From NCBI GenBank assembly GCA_033032865.1, contig JAWHQI010000228.1:4192501-4256500 (forward strand): DNA of 64,000 nt, read 5' to 3'. A program made the translations under genes and the position numbers. Origin of the DNA: Dactylorhiza incarnata. Taxonomy: Eukaryota; Streptophyta; Magnoliopsida; Asparagales; Orchidaceae. Positions 32,394 to 44,282 of this stretch are shown piece after piece. Within the stretch, counting starts at the first letter, position 1, and each line of letters begins with the position of its first letter. The notes below the pieces were generated by a model. It was not told the DNA's origin. It searched no databases and saw only the letters and a program-made list of their open reading frames with translations.

Positions 32394-32803
32394 TCCTGCA
32401 CCGGCAGTTGACCTTGCCTTCCAGGCTGGTCATTCAACGCAGATAGAACATCTTCTGTAACTAGCTGAACCATCTCAGCAGACGGAGGTGTAGGAGCCTC
32501 AGCAGACCCGCTACTCTCAACCACGTCACGGGGACGCAACTGTCCCGCTGCACTTCGAGTGCCCTACACGAGTGCATCACACAGTTAGGCGACAGCACAG
32601 TCGCAATTAACAACAAAAGGAACACTCAGGTTCCAAAATCATGCAATAATTGTTGGTTTGTTGTTACATTTTATTCCTAAGTGGACATTTTTGGGTTTAT
32701 TTTACGTCTCGACGGTAGCGCACACACGTGCTCACCACCCCTTAAAAGAATTCGTCCACGAATTCCTTAGAAGGACACGAAAGCCTAGAAGCTGATACCA
32801 ATT
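32394..32803 (-). promoter_or_regulatory. E leader and primer binding site (minus strand), unit 0
   Basis: The complement of 32791-32800 is TGGTATCAGC, an iMet-type primer site three bases from the LTR end TATTACA. About 25-45 bases further on lies a perfect palindrome GAATTCGT/ACGAATTC around two bases (32748-32765). The same arrangement recurs at 37124-37176 and 41501-41553. Confidence 0.85.
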
Positions 32804-32820
32804 TGTAATATCCCCATCCG
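32804..32820 (-). repeat. E LTR tail, 17 bases, fused to integrase
   Basis: Only the last 17 bases of the LTR (complement of TGTAATATCCCCATCCG) remain beside the primer site. At this point the sequence switches to plus-strand integrase (gagggatgactcgg). The same junction is found at 37180-37196 and 41557-41573. Confidence 0.88.
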
Positions 32821-33765
32821 GAGGGATGACTCGGTGGAGAAGTTGGCGAAGCTGTATGTTGATACAATAGTACGATTGCACGGTGTGCCCCGTAGCATCG
32901 TCAGTGATCGAGATGGACGCTTTACTTCGAGCGACTGGAGGCTAGTCAACCGTCTATTGGGTACGAAGCTGTAGTTTAGCACGGTCTTTCATCCTCAGAC
33001 GGATGTCCAAACTGAGCATACCAATAGGACGATGGAGGACATGCTCCGGATGTGCGTCCTGGATTTCGGCAAGGGGTGGGAAGATCACCACTTTCTTGTT
33101 GAGTTCACGTACAATAATAGCTACCAGACGAGTATTCAGATGGCGCCTTTCGAGGCCTTCTATAGCAGAAGTGCCGCTCTCCCTTATCTTGGGCGGAAAC
33201 GGGCGAGACGAAGATCTTCAAGAGGAAAGACGTCGAGGAGGCGACTACAACGGTACGTAAGATCCGGGAGAGGCTTTTGGTTGCGCAGGATAGGCAGGCG
33301 TAGTAATATAATGCGAAGCACCGCGACGTCCTGTTCGCCGTTGGCGATTGGGTATACTTGAAGATAAAGCCTTTCAAAGGAGTGTCGAGGATCCGACGCT
33401 GGAAGAAGCTGAGTCCGAAGTATGTAGGGCCATTCGAGATCACCGAGCGCATCGGCCAAGCAGCTTACCGACTTGCTTTGTCGACGGAGCTGAGTGGGCT
33501 GCATGATGTCTTCCATATCTCTGTGTTGAGGAAGGCGGTGCGAGAGCCTGATTCTGTGTTGGAGGCCGTTAGTGTGCCAGTGAAGAGTAGCCTAACTACC
33601 AAGGTGACTCCGGTTTGCATTATTGATGCTGATATTCGGTAGTTACGGAGAAAGGCCATCAAGATGGTGAGAGTCCGTTGGGACAACTGTGGCCGTGAGG
33701 AGCTCTCTTGGGAGCCAGAAGAGATCATGCGCGAGGAGTACCCTGATCTGTTTACTCAGGTATGA
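32821..33765 (+). pseudogene. E integrase C-terminal part and chromodomain-like tail (plus), unit 0
   Basis: Plus-strand integrase starts at the DDSVEKLAKLYVDTIVRLHG block, includes SIVSDRDGRFTSSDWR (second catalytic Asp), [20 protein letters not shown], then after frame changes KIKPFKGVSRIRRWKKLSPK YVGPFEITERIG and ELSGLHDVFHISVLRKAV. A chromodomain-like end follows: VRVRWDNCGREELSWEPEEI MREEYPDLF. The Glu position region reads [16 protein letters not shown] and frameshifts interrupt it. It is the natural 3' end of pol, followed by PPT and LTR. Confidence 0.87.
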
Positions 33766-33815
33766 CGAATTTCATTTCGTTGTTTGTGCTTTAAATTTCG
33801 GGACGAAATTTCTTT

Positions 33816-33828
33816 AAGGGGGAGAGAA
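33816..33828 (+). promoter_or_regulatory. Polypurine tract of E, unit 0/1 boundary
   Basis: AAGGGGGAGAGAA lies just before the TGTAACG LTR start. Equivalent tracts are at 38193-38205 and 42569-42581. It would prime plus-strand cDNA synthesis. Confidence 0.85.
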
Positions 33829-33829
33829 T

Positions 33830-34799
33830 TGTAACGCCTCAATTTCAAGGAGAATGATTTTGGTCTGCGAATAGTGGAGTTTGGGGTGCGGATAGGGGGT
33901 TGGTGTGTGGATAGCCAATTGTGCTAGGGTTTTAAATAAAAACCCTAAGCTAGCCCTCCTCACTATTACCCGACCTCTCTCCCTCTCGCTCTCATTTGCG
34001 TGGAGCAAACCGCCCTCATCCCGATCTCCCTTCCCCCCGATCTCTCTCTCTCTGTCGCCGCCTCCTGGAGCAGGGAAGTGCCGCCCCGGATCCTCCCTCC
34101 TCCCTCTCTCGCCATCGGCCTGGAGAAAGGAGGAGCAGCGCCCCCGTCTCCCTTCCTCCCTCTCTTCCCGTCGCCACCTAGGTCAAGGAGATCCCTGTCC
34201 CCCTCTTCCTCTCCTTTTCTCCCGTCGACAAGGAGAACCCCGAGCCCTCTCCTTCTCCCTCTCTCTCGTCGGCAAGGAGGAGTCGCTCGAGCCCTCTCCG
34301 CCCCTCTCAGTCTAGGGCTACTGCAAAGGGAGACCGCAAGCCGCAGCGTAAGCTTGGAGCGTCGTTTAGCGACTCGAAGCGTCGAGTGGAGGACGGATCT
34401 GCAAAGAGGACAGCCATGTTGAACGTGCTCCATGGTTCAGAAGCGCACTTTAAGGGTAATGATCTCTTCTACCCTCATTTGGACGTGTCCTAGTCCTTTT
34501 CCGTGCATCGTTGAGGCCCCTACCCAAAAGGGTGAGGTCGTGGTCTTCGACGGGTCGATTCGTGTTATCCCCATCAAATCTTGCATACATGTAGAGTCCA
34601 TGCGTGAAATGGACGTAGGCCCGCTGTGTGAAGCCCATCCGAGACGGTTCATCCGGATTGGTGATGCTTTTTGTTATTATGCGTGTCGGGGAAAACTCCG
34701 TGTTGATATCCTGCTTCGTAGGACTAGATGGTGCTACTGCATGTGCAGCAACGCCTGGGGGTGTGCCCCGGGGAGCAGCCGAAGTTAGAAACAGAAATT
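33830..34799 (+). repeat. E LTR copy 2 (first ~970 bp)
   Basis: Collinear with the other E LTR copies up to cagaaatt, where it joins minus-strand RT at gacagcccaaacgg. The hairpin segments and the rest of the LTR are absent. The TATA-like box, pyrimidine-rich leader and the region of predicted transcript start are kept. Confidence 0.88.
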
Positions 34800-34800
34800 G

Positions 34801-35791
34801 ACAGCCCAAACGGCATCACGGTGAACTCATACTGCCCGTACCTTGTACTGAAGGCAGTCTTCGGGATGTCGCACTCCCTGATACGCACCTGATAATAGTC
34901 GGACTTCAAGTCCAGCTTCGAGTATACTGTCGACCCAACGAGCTGGTCGAACAAGTCGTCTATCCTCGGAAGAGGATACTTGTTCTTCTCGGTCAGCTTG
35001 TTCAGCTCCCGATAATCGATGCAAAGCCGCAGGCTACCGTCCTTCTTTTTGACAAAGAGGATCGGTGCACTCCAAGGTGAGGAACTCGGACGCACGTAGC
35101 CCTGCTCAAGCAGCTCCTGCAACTGCAGCTTCAACTCCGCCAACTCCTTCGGAGCCATACGATACGGCGAGCGGGCCACAGGCTTAGCGCCTGGCACCAA
35201 CTCAATCATGAAATCTATCTCCCACTGTGGTGGAGCACCGGGGAGATCACTCGGGAACACATCGGGGAACTCCGAAACTACCGGAACATCCGCTAGGCTG
35301 GGCCTCGACGTTGAAGCCTCCACTAGAGCAAAGAATAACTCTGCTCCCTGTCGCACTGCCTTGGACACCTGGAGAGCAGACATCAGTATCTTGCTCGATC
35401 CACGCATGCCCGCAAAGACCGTCTCACGATCGGCACACTGCCCAAACCTCACCTCCTTGGTGGTGCAATCGATGCACGCACGCTGTTCTGACAGCCAGTC
35501 CATGCCGAAAATTACATCGAACTCAACCAGGGGGAGTAACGATGCTTTCAGGTCATACTCCTGGCTTCCAACTAGAACCTTCACGCAGCAACTCCTCTCC
35601 ACATGCATCGAATATCCATTCGGCAGTAGGACCTCCAGTCCATCTGTAGAAGCAATCGACGGAGCACCAATACGTTGGACGAAGTCCGACGATAAGAAGG
35701 AGTGCGAAGCTCCAGTATCGAAAAGCGCTCTCGCAGGAACGCCTAAAACATTTACAAAGCCTACGCCGCCAAACAAGGTTAGCATAAACAC
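34801..35791 (-). pseudogene. E protease and RT N-terminal half (minus), unit 1
   Basis: Open from 35791 to the junction: protease [39 protein letters not shown] to [12 protein letters not shown], then the frame runs into antisense LTR. The catalytic FLDD motif, RNase H and integrase are deleted relative to unit 0 (counterpart of about 28063-30421). Nearly identical to unit 0 where they overlap. Confidence 0.88.
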
Positions 35792-35969
35792 TAAAACAGG
35801 TATATAAAACAGTAAGGACTGTATCTTAAATTATACCTGTCACGACGTCCTTGGCTTTGATAGCCTCCTGCTGACCAAGACTGAAGACTCTGGGCTGCGG
35901 GGGAGCCATACGGGACGCAGTGGACTCAGCCGCCTTCCCCTTCTCAGAATAAGATGGCCCAGTTTTCTT

Positions 35970-36769
35970 CTATGACCTTGGAATCCCACTTCGGCAATCC
36001 CGAGAGAAATGGCCAGGCTTGCCACAAGTAAAACAAATAAGAGGGCCACGTCCAGACAACGCGCCCGAAGAAGAGGGAGCTGGCCCAGATAATCGAGCCT
36101 TCTTCCAGCGATTCAACCTCCGCAACTTTGCCGCACTCGGTGCCTTGTCGTCTGGCACTGCCTCGACCACAGCCACCTTGCCCTTCTCCCTGAGCATGTC
36201 CTGCTCAAGTGCTCGGGCTGAACTAACAATGGTCGTGAAACCCTGCGTCAACGGCCCTGTCAAAAGGTACTGCAACTCACTACGCAAACCTCCGTAGAAC
36301 CTGTTCACCCTTCTCCCCTCGTCGTCGAAAGAAGTTCCAGCATAACGCCCGAGCCGGGTGAACTCATACAGGTAGTCATCAACCAGTCTATCACCCTGCA
36401 TCAGAGCCAGGAACTGGTTCTCCATCGCGATCTGCTGCGACGGAGGCACATACCTTGCCAGGAAGATTCTCGAGAACTCTTCCATCGGCACATCAACCAG
36501 TCGCCTTCCCGCAAACTGGCGCCTCTCTACCTCATCCTACCACCGCCTGGCTTCCTTTTCCAACAAGAAAGTAGCGAAGGTCACTTTCTGTGCTTCATCC
36601 GACTGTTCGTTGTCAGAATTCGCTCCATATGCGACAGCCAGTCCTCGGCCTCAGCTGGGGATTCAACCCCGGTAAACGGAGGAGGTCGAAATCCCAGGAA
36701 GTGCTTCAGTTGTTGCTCAGCAGCACATCTCACGGGGACTTGCTCCACTCTTAGTGGCTCTGGGGCCAC
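35970..36769 (-). pseudogene. gag: E gag (minus), unit 1
   Basis: Same two-piece structure and same internal stop as 31594-32393, with CCHC knuckle CFTCGKPGHFSRDC retained. Differences from unit 0 are a handful of single bases. Confidence 0.83.
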
Positions 36770-37179
36770 TCCTGCACCGGCAGTTGACCTTGCCTTCCAG
36801 GCTGGTCATTCAACGCAGATAGAACATCTTCTGTAACTAGCCGAACCATCTCAGCAGACGGAGGTGTAGGAGCCTCAGCAGACCCGCTACTCTCAACCAC
36901 GTCACGGGGACGCAACTATCCCGCTGCACTTCGAGTGCCCTACACGAGTGCATCACACAGTTAGGCGACAGCACAGTCGCAATTAACAACAAAAGGAACA
37001 CTCAGGTTCCAAAATCATGCAATAATTGTTGGTTTGTTGTTACATTTTATTCCTAAGTGGACATTTTTGGGTTTATTTTACGTCTCGACGGTAGCGCACA
37101 CACGTGCTCACCACCCCTTAAAAGAATTCGTCCACGAATTCCTTAGAATGACACGAAAGCCTAGAAGCTGATACCAATT

Positions 37180-37196
37180 TGTAATATCCCCATCCG
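37180..37196 (-). repeat. E LTR tail fused to integrase, unit 1
   Basis: Identical junction to 32804-32820; primer site complement at 37167-37176. Confidence 0.85.
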
Positions 37197-38142
37197 GAGG
37201 GATGACTCGGTGGAGAAGTTGGCGAAGCTGTATGTTGATACAATAGTACGATTGCACGGTGTGCCCCGTAGCATCGTCAGTGATCGAGATGGACGCTTTA
37301 CTTCGAGCGACTGGAGGCGTGTCAACCGTCTATTGGGTACGAAGCTGTAGTTTAGCACGGTCTTTCATCCTCAGACGGATGTCCAAACTGAGCGTACCAA
37401 TAGGACGATGGAGGACATGCTCCGGATGTGCGTCCTGGATTTCAGCAAGGGGTGGGAAGATCACCACTTTCTTGTTGAGTTCGCGTACAATAATAGCTAC
37501 CAGACGAGTATTCAGATGGCGCCTTTCGAGGCCTTCTATAGCAGGAAGTGCCGCTCTCCCTTATCTTGGGCGGAAACGGGCGAGACGAAGATCTTCAAGA
37601 GGAAAGACATCGAGGAGGCGACTTCAACGGTACGTAAGATCCGGGAGAGGCTTTTGGTTGCGCAGGATAGGCAGGCGAAGTAATATAATGCGAAGCACCG
37701 CGACGTCCTGTTCGCCGTTGGCGATTAGGTATACTTGAAGATAAAGCCTTTCAAAGGAGTGTCGAGGATCCGACGCTTGAAGAAGCTGAGTCCGAAGTAT
37801 GTAGGGCCATTCGAGATCACCGAGTGCATCGGCCAAGCATCTTACCGACTTGCTTTGTCGACGGAGCTGAGTGGGCTGCATGATGTCTTCCATATCTCTG
37901 TGTTGAGGAAGGCGGTGCGAGAGCCTGATTCTGTGTTGGAGGCCGTTAGTGTGCCAGTGGAGAGTAGCCTAACTACCAAGGTGACTCCGGTTTGCATTAT
38001 TGATGCTGATATTCGGTAGTTGCGGAGAAAGGCCATCAAGATGGTGAGAGTCCGTTGGGACAACTGTGGCCGTAAGGAGCTCTCTTGGGAGCCAGAAGAG
38101 ATCATGCGCGAGGAGTACCCTGATCTGTTTACTCAGGTATGA
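37197..38142 (+). pseudogene. E integrase C-terminal part (plus), unit 1
   Basis: Near-identical to 32821-33765, with [20 protein letters not shown], the KIKPFKGVSRIRRLKKLSPK block and the chromodomain-like end. It shares the TAG after GTKL and the TAG after IIDADIR with the other units, so those stops are older than the duplication. Confidence 0.85.
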
Positions 38143-38206
38143 CGAATTTCATTTCGTTGTTTGTGCTTTAAATTTCGGGACGAAATTTCTTTAAGGGGGA
38201 GAGAAT

Positions 38207-39176
38207 TGTAACGCCTCAATTTCAAGGAGAATGATTTTGTTCTGCGAATAGTGGAGTTTGGGGTGCGGATAGGGGGTTGGTGTGTAGATAGCCAATTGTG
38301 CTAGGGTTTTAAATAAAAACCCTAAGCTAGCCCTCCTCACTATTACCCGACCTCTCTCCCTCTCGCTCTCATTCGCGTGGAGCAAACCGCCCTCATCCCG
38401 ATCCCCCTTCCCCCCGATCTCTCTCTCTCTCTCGCCGCCTCCTGGAGCAGGGAAGTGCCGCCCCCGATCCTCCCTCCTCCCTCTCTCGCCGTCGGCCTGG
38501 AGAAAGGAGGAGCAGCGCCCCCGTCTCCCTTCCTCCCTCTCTTCCCGTCGCCACCTAGGTCAAGGAGATCCCTGTCCCCCTCTTCCTCTCCTTTTCTCCC
38601 ATCGACAAGGAGAACCCCGAGCCCTCTCCTTCTCCCTCTCTCTCGTCGGCAAGGAGGAGTCGCTCGAGCCCTCTCCGCCCCTCTCAGTCTAGGGCTGCTG
38701 CAAAGGGAGACCGCAAGCCGCAGCGTAAGCTTGGAGCGTCGTTTAGCGACTCGAAGCGTCGAGTGGAGGACGGATCTGCAAAGAGGACAGCCATGCTGAA
38801 CGTGCTCCATGGTTCAGAAGCGCACTTTAAGGGTAATGATCTCTTCTACCCTCATTTGGACGTGTCCTAGTCCTTTTCCGTGCATCGTTGAGGCCCCTAC
38901 CCAAAAGGGTGAGGTCGTGGCCTTCGACGGGTCGATTCGTGTTATCCCCATCAAATCTTGCATACATGTAGAGTCCATGCGTGAAATGGACGTAGGCCCG
39001 CTGTGTGAAGCCCATCCGAGACGGTTCATCCGGATTGGTGATGCTTTTTGTTATTATGCGTGCCGGGGAAAACTCCGTGTTGATATCCTGCTTCGTAGGA
39101 CTAGATGGTGCTACTGCATGTGCAGCAACGCCTGGGGGTGTGCCCCGGGGAGCCCCCGAAGTTAGAAACAGAAATT
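38207..39176 (+). repeat. E LTR copy 3 (first ~970 bp)
   Basis: Same extent and same LTR/RT junction as copy 2, 4377 bp downstream of it. Confidence 0.88.
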
Positions 39177-39178
39177 GA

Positions 39179-40168
39179 CAGCCCAAACGGCATCACGGTG
39201 AACTCTTACTGCCCGTACCTTGTACTGAAGGCAATCTTCGGGATGTCGCACTCCCTGATCCGCACCTGATAATAGTCGGACTTCAAGTCCAGCTTCGAGT
39301 ATACTCTCGACCCAACGAGCTGGTCGAACAAGTCGTCTATCCTCGGAAGAGGATACTTGTTCTTCTCGGTCAGCTTGTTCAGCTCCCGATAATCGATGCA
39401 AAGCCGCAGGCTACCGTCCTTCTTTTTGACAAAGAGGATCGGTGCACTCCAAGGTGAGGAACTCGGATGCACGTAGCCCTGCTCAAGCAGCTCCTGCAAC
39501 TGCAGCTTCAACTCCGCCAACTCCTTCGGAGCCATACGATACGGCGAGCGGGCCACAGGCTTAGCGCCTGGCACCAACTCAATCATGAAATCTATCTCCC
39601 GCTGTGGTGGAGCACCGGGGAGATCACTCGGGAACACATCGGGGAACTCCGAAACTACCGGAACATCCGCTAGGCTGGGCCTCGACGTTGAAGCCTCCAC
39701 TAGAGCAAAGAATAACTCTGCTCCCTGTCGCACTGCCTTGGACACCTGGAGAGCAGACATCAGTATCTTGCTCGATCCACGCATGCCCGCAAAGACCGTC
39801 TCACGATCGGCACACTGCCCAAACCTCACCTCCTTGGTGGTGCAATCGATGCACGCACGCTGTTCTGACAGCCAGTCCATGCCGAAGATTACATCGAACT
39901 CAACCAGGGGGAGTAACGATGCTTTCAGGTCATACTCCTGGCTTCTAACTAGAACCTTCACGCAGCAACTCCTCTCCATATGCATCGAATATCCATTCGG
40001 CAGTAGAACCTCCAGTCCATCTGTAGAAGCAATCGACGACGCACCAATACATTGGACGAAGTCCGACGATAAGAAGGAGTGCGAAGCTCCAGTATCGAAA
40101 AGCGCTCTCGCAGGAACGCCTAAAACATTTACAAAGCCTACGCCGCCAAACAAGGTTAGCATGAACAC
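39179..40168 (-). pseudogene. E protease and RT N-terminal half (minus), unit 2
   Basis: As in unit 1: protease DTGASHSF and RT up to the YGQ block, then stop/frame change at the junction. A few private substitutions (e.g. QCIGASS against QRIGAPS) show the copies have begun to diverge. Confidence 0.87.
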
Positions 40169-40346
40169 TAAAACAGGTATATAAAACAGTAAGGACTGTA
40201 TCTTAAATTATATCTGTCACGATGTCCTTGGCTTTGATAGCCTCCTGCTGACCAAGACTGAAGACTCTGGGCTGCGGGGGAGCCATACGTGAGGCAGTGG
40301 ACTCAGCCGCCTTCCCCTTCTCAGAATAAGATGGCCCAGTTTTCTT

Positions 40347-41146
40347 CTATGACCTTGGAATCCCACTTCGGCAATCCCGAGAGAAATGGCCAGGCTTGCC
40401 ACAAGTAAAACAAATAAGAGGGCCACGTCCAGACCACGCGCCCGAAGAAGAGGGAGCTGGCCCAGATAATCGAGCCTTCTTCCAGCGATTCAACCTCCGC
40501 AACTTCGCCACACTCGGTGCCTTGTCGTCTGGCACTGCCTCGACCACAGCCACCTTGCCCTTCTCCCTGAGCATGTCCTGCTCAAGTGCTCGGGCTGAAC
40601 TAACAAAGGTCGTGAAACCCTGCATCAACGGCCCTGTCAAAAGGTACCGCAACTCACTACGCAAACCTCCGTAGAACCTGTTCACCCTTCTCCCCTCGTC
40701 GTCGAAAGAAGTTCCAGCATAACGCCCGAGCCGGGTGAACTCATACAAGTAGTCATCAACCAGTCTATCACCCTGCATCAGAGCCAGGAACTGGTTCTCC
40801 ATCGCGATCTGCTGCGACGGAGGCACATACCTTGCCAGGAAGATTCTCGAGAACTCTTCCATCGGCACATCAACCAGTCGTCTTCCCGCAAACTGGCGCC
40901 TCTCTACCTCATCCTACCACTGCCTGGCTTCCTTTTCCAACAAGAAAGTAGCGAAGGTCACTTTCTGTGCTTCATCCGACTGTTCGTTGTTAGAATTCGC
41001 TCCATATGCGACAGCCAGTCCTCAGCCTCAGCTGGGGATTCAACCCCGGTAAACGGAGGAGGTCGAAATCCCAGGAAGTGCTTCAGTTGTTGCTCAGCAG
41101 CACATCTCACGGGGACTTGCTCCACTCTTAGTGGCTCTGGGGCCAC
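40347..41146 (-). pseudogene. gag: E gag (minus), unit 2
   Basis: As in units 0 and 1, with the same internal stop and intact CCHC knuckle. Confidence 0.83.
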
Positions 41147-41556
41147 TCCTGCACCGGCAGTTGACCTTGCCTTCCAGGCTGGTCATTCAACGCAGATAGA
41201 ACATCTTCTGTAACTAGCCGAACCATCTCAGCAGACGGAGGTGTAGGAGCCTCAGCAGACCCGCTACTCTCAACCACGTCACGGGGACGCAACTGTCCCG
41301 CTGCACTTCGAGTGCCCTACACGAGTGCATCACACAGTTAGGCGATAGCACAGTCGCAATTAACAACAAAAGGAACACTCAGGTTCCAAAATCATGCAAT
41401 AATTGTTGGTTTGTTGTTACATTTTATTCCTAAGTGGACATTTTTGGGTTTATTTTACGTCTCGATGGTAGCGCACACACGTGCTCACCACCCCTTAAAA
41501 GAATTCGTCCACGAATTCCTTAGAAGGACACGAAAGCCTAGAAGCTGATACCAATT

Positions 41557-41573
41557 TGTAATATCCCCATCCG
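41557..41573 (-). repeat. E LTR tail fused to integrase, unit 2
   Basis: Identical junction to 32804-32820; primer site complement at 41544-41553. Confidence 0.85.
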
Positions 41574-42518
41574 GAGGGATGACTCGGTGGAGAAGTTGGC
41601 GAAGCTGTATGTTGATACAATAGTACGATTGCACGGTGTGCCCCGTAGCATCGTCAGTGATCGAGATGGACGCTTTACTTCGAGCGACTGGAGGCTAGTC
41701 AACCGTCTATTGGGTACGAAGCTGTAGTTTAGCACGGTCTTTCATCCTCAGACGGATGTCCAAACTGAGCGTACCAATAGGACGATGGAGGACATGCTCT
41801 GGATGTGCGTCCTGGATTTCGGCAAGGGGTGGGAAGATCACCACTTTCTTGTTGAGTTCACGTACAATAATAGCTACCAGACGAGTATTCAGATGACGCC
41901 TTTCGAGGCCTTCTATAGCAGGAAGTGCCGCTCTCCCTTAGCTTGGGCGGAAACGGGCGAGACGAAGCTCTTCAAGAGGAAAGACGTCGAGGAGGCGACT
42001 TCAACGGTACGTAAGATCCGGGAGAGGCTTTTGGTTGTGAGGATAGGCAGGCGAAGTAATATAATGCGAAGCACCGCGACGTCCTGTTCGCCGTTGGCGA
42101 TTGGGTATACTTGAAGATAAAGCCTTTCAAAGGAGTGTCGAGGATCCGACGCTTGAAGAAGCTGAATCCGAAGTATGTAGGGCCATTCGAGATCACCGAG
42201 CGCATCGGCCAAGCAGCTTACCGACTTGCTTTGTCGACGGAGCTGAGTGGGCTGCATGATGTCTTCCATATCTCTGGGTTGAGGAAGGCGGTGCGAGAGC
42301 CTGATTCTGTGTTGGAGGCCGTTAGTGTGCCAGTGGAGAGTAGCCTAACTACCAAGGTGACTCCGGTTTGCATTATTGATGCTGATATTCGGTAGTTGCG
42401 GAGAAAGGCCATCAAGATGGTGAGAGTCCGTTGGGAAACCTGTGGCCGTGAGGAGCTCTCTTGGGAGCCAGAATAGATCATGCGCGAGGAGTACCCTGAT
42501 CTGTTTACTCAGGTATGA
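41574..42518 (+). pseudogene. E integrase C-terminal part (plus), unit 2
   Basis: Near-identical to units 0 and 1, with the conserved KIKPFKGVSRIRRLKKLNPK block. It has a one-base deletion near 42035 (ttggttgtgagg against ttggttgcgcagg) and a private TAG in the WEPE block near the end. Confidence 0.85.
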
Positions 42519-42582
42519 CGAATTTCATTTCGTTGTTTGTGCTTTAAATTTCGGGACGAAATTTCTTTAAGGGGGAGAGAAT

Positions 42583-44224
42583 TGTAACGCCTTAATTTCA
42601 AGGAGAATGATTTTGGTCTGCGAATAGTGGAGTTTGGGGTGCGGATAGGGGGTTGGTGTGTGGATAGCCAATTGTGCTAGGGTTTTAAATAAAAACCCTA
42701 AGCTAGCCCTCCTCACTATTACCTGACCTCTCTCCCTCTCGCTCTCGTTCGCGTGGAGCAAACCGCCCTCATCCCGATCTCCCTTCCCCCCGATCTCTCT
42801 CTCTCTCTCGCCGCCTCCTAGAGCAGGGAAGTGCTGCCCCCGATCCTCCCTCCTCCCTCTCTCGCCGTCGGCCTGGAGAAAGGAGGAGCAGCGCCCCCGT
42901 CTCCCTTCCTCCCTCTCTTCCCGTCGCCACCTAGGGCAAGGAGATCCCTGTCCCCCTCTTCCTCTCCTTTTCTCCCGTCGACAAGGAGAACCCCGAGCCC
43001 TCTCCTTCTCCCTCTCTCTCGTCGGCAAGGAGGAGTCGCTCGAGCCCTCTACGCCCCTCTCAGTCTAGGGCTGCTGCAAAGGGAGACCGCAAGCCGCAGC
43101 GTAAGCTTGGAGCGTCGTTTAGCGACTCGAAGCGTCGAGTGGAGGACGGATCTGCAAAGAGGACAGCCATATTGAACGTGCTCCATGGTTCAGAAGCGCA
43201 CCTAAGGGTAATGATCTCTTCTACCCTCATTTGGACGTGTCCTAGTCCTTTTCCGTGCATCGTTGAGGCCCCTACCCAAAAGGGTGAGGTCGTGGCCTTC
43301 GACGGGTCGATTCGTGTTATCCCCGTCAAATCTTGCATACATGTAGAGTCCATGCGTGAAATGGACGTAGGTCCGCTGTGTGAAGCCCATCCGAGACGGT
43401 TCATCCGAATTGGTGATGCTTTTTGTTATTATGCGTGCCGGGGAAAACTCCGTGTTGATATCCTGCTTCGTAGGACTAGATGGTGCTACTGCATGCGCAA
43501 CAACGCCTGGGGGTGTGCCCCGGGGAGCACCCGAATTTAGAAACAGAAATTGATTTTTTGTTCACTACTGCCTGCGTTAGCGTTATCGCCGGGCGGTAGC
43601 TCCCAGACTTGGTTCTGGTGAATTTGTGCGTTCTGAGGCAGTGGGAGTGCCCCGGGAAGCACCCACAGCTAGAAGCCAAAATAGGGTTTCTGTGCGCTAT
43701 CGCTAGGCGTTAGCGTTAACGCCCGCGATAGCTCCCAGACTGAGTTCTGGTGATGTTGTTGTGCCCACCTGTTGAGAGGACCTGAGGCCTGTGTGCCCGA
43801 CCTGTGAGGGTGTCCTGGTGGATGACTTAGCGGCCCGTAGAGCCGGCTAATTGAGAATACCTGGGCTGAGGGGAAGCCATACCCGCTCTTCGTGTTGTAC
43901 AACGGGAGCTATGAAAAATAGGCATTTGGCGAACCTGAAACCGCACCATCGCAGCACCTGATTAGTAAGTCTCGTACAGCATGTCGGGAAGCAATGGGAA
44001 AGAGTCTTCGGACTACGGGATGTTCACAATTAAAGCACGAGAGAGTCCTGGTATTCGGGCCACCGACTTTAGCCTCGAAGGGCAAAGCCATCAAGAGTGG
44101 ATGGTGGTGGAAGGCGGAGTACACCAAAGAGTGCCTGAGAGCATGAGACGTGGAGGCCATTCCCACGTTTGTGATAGATGCATATGTATGAATTATTTTG
44201 GGCCGCGTTAGCCGCCTCATTCTG

Positions 44225-44282
<58 letters not shown>

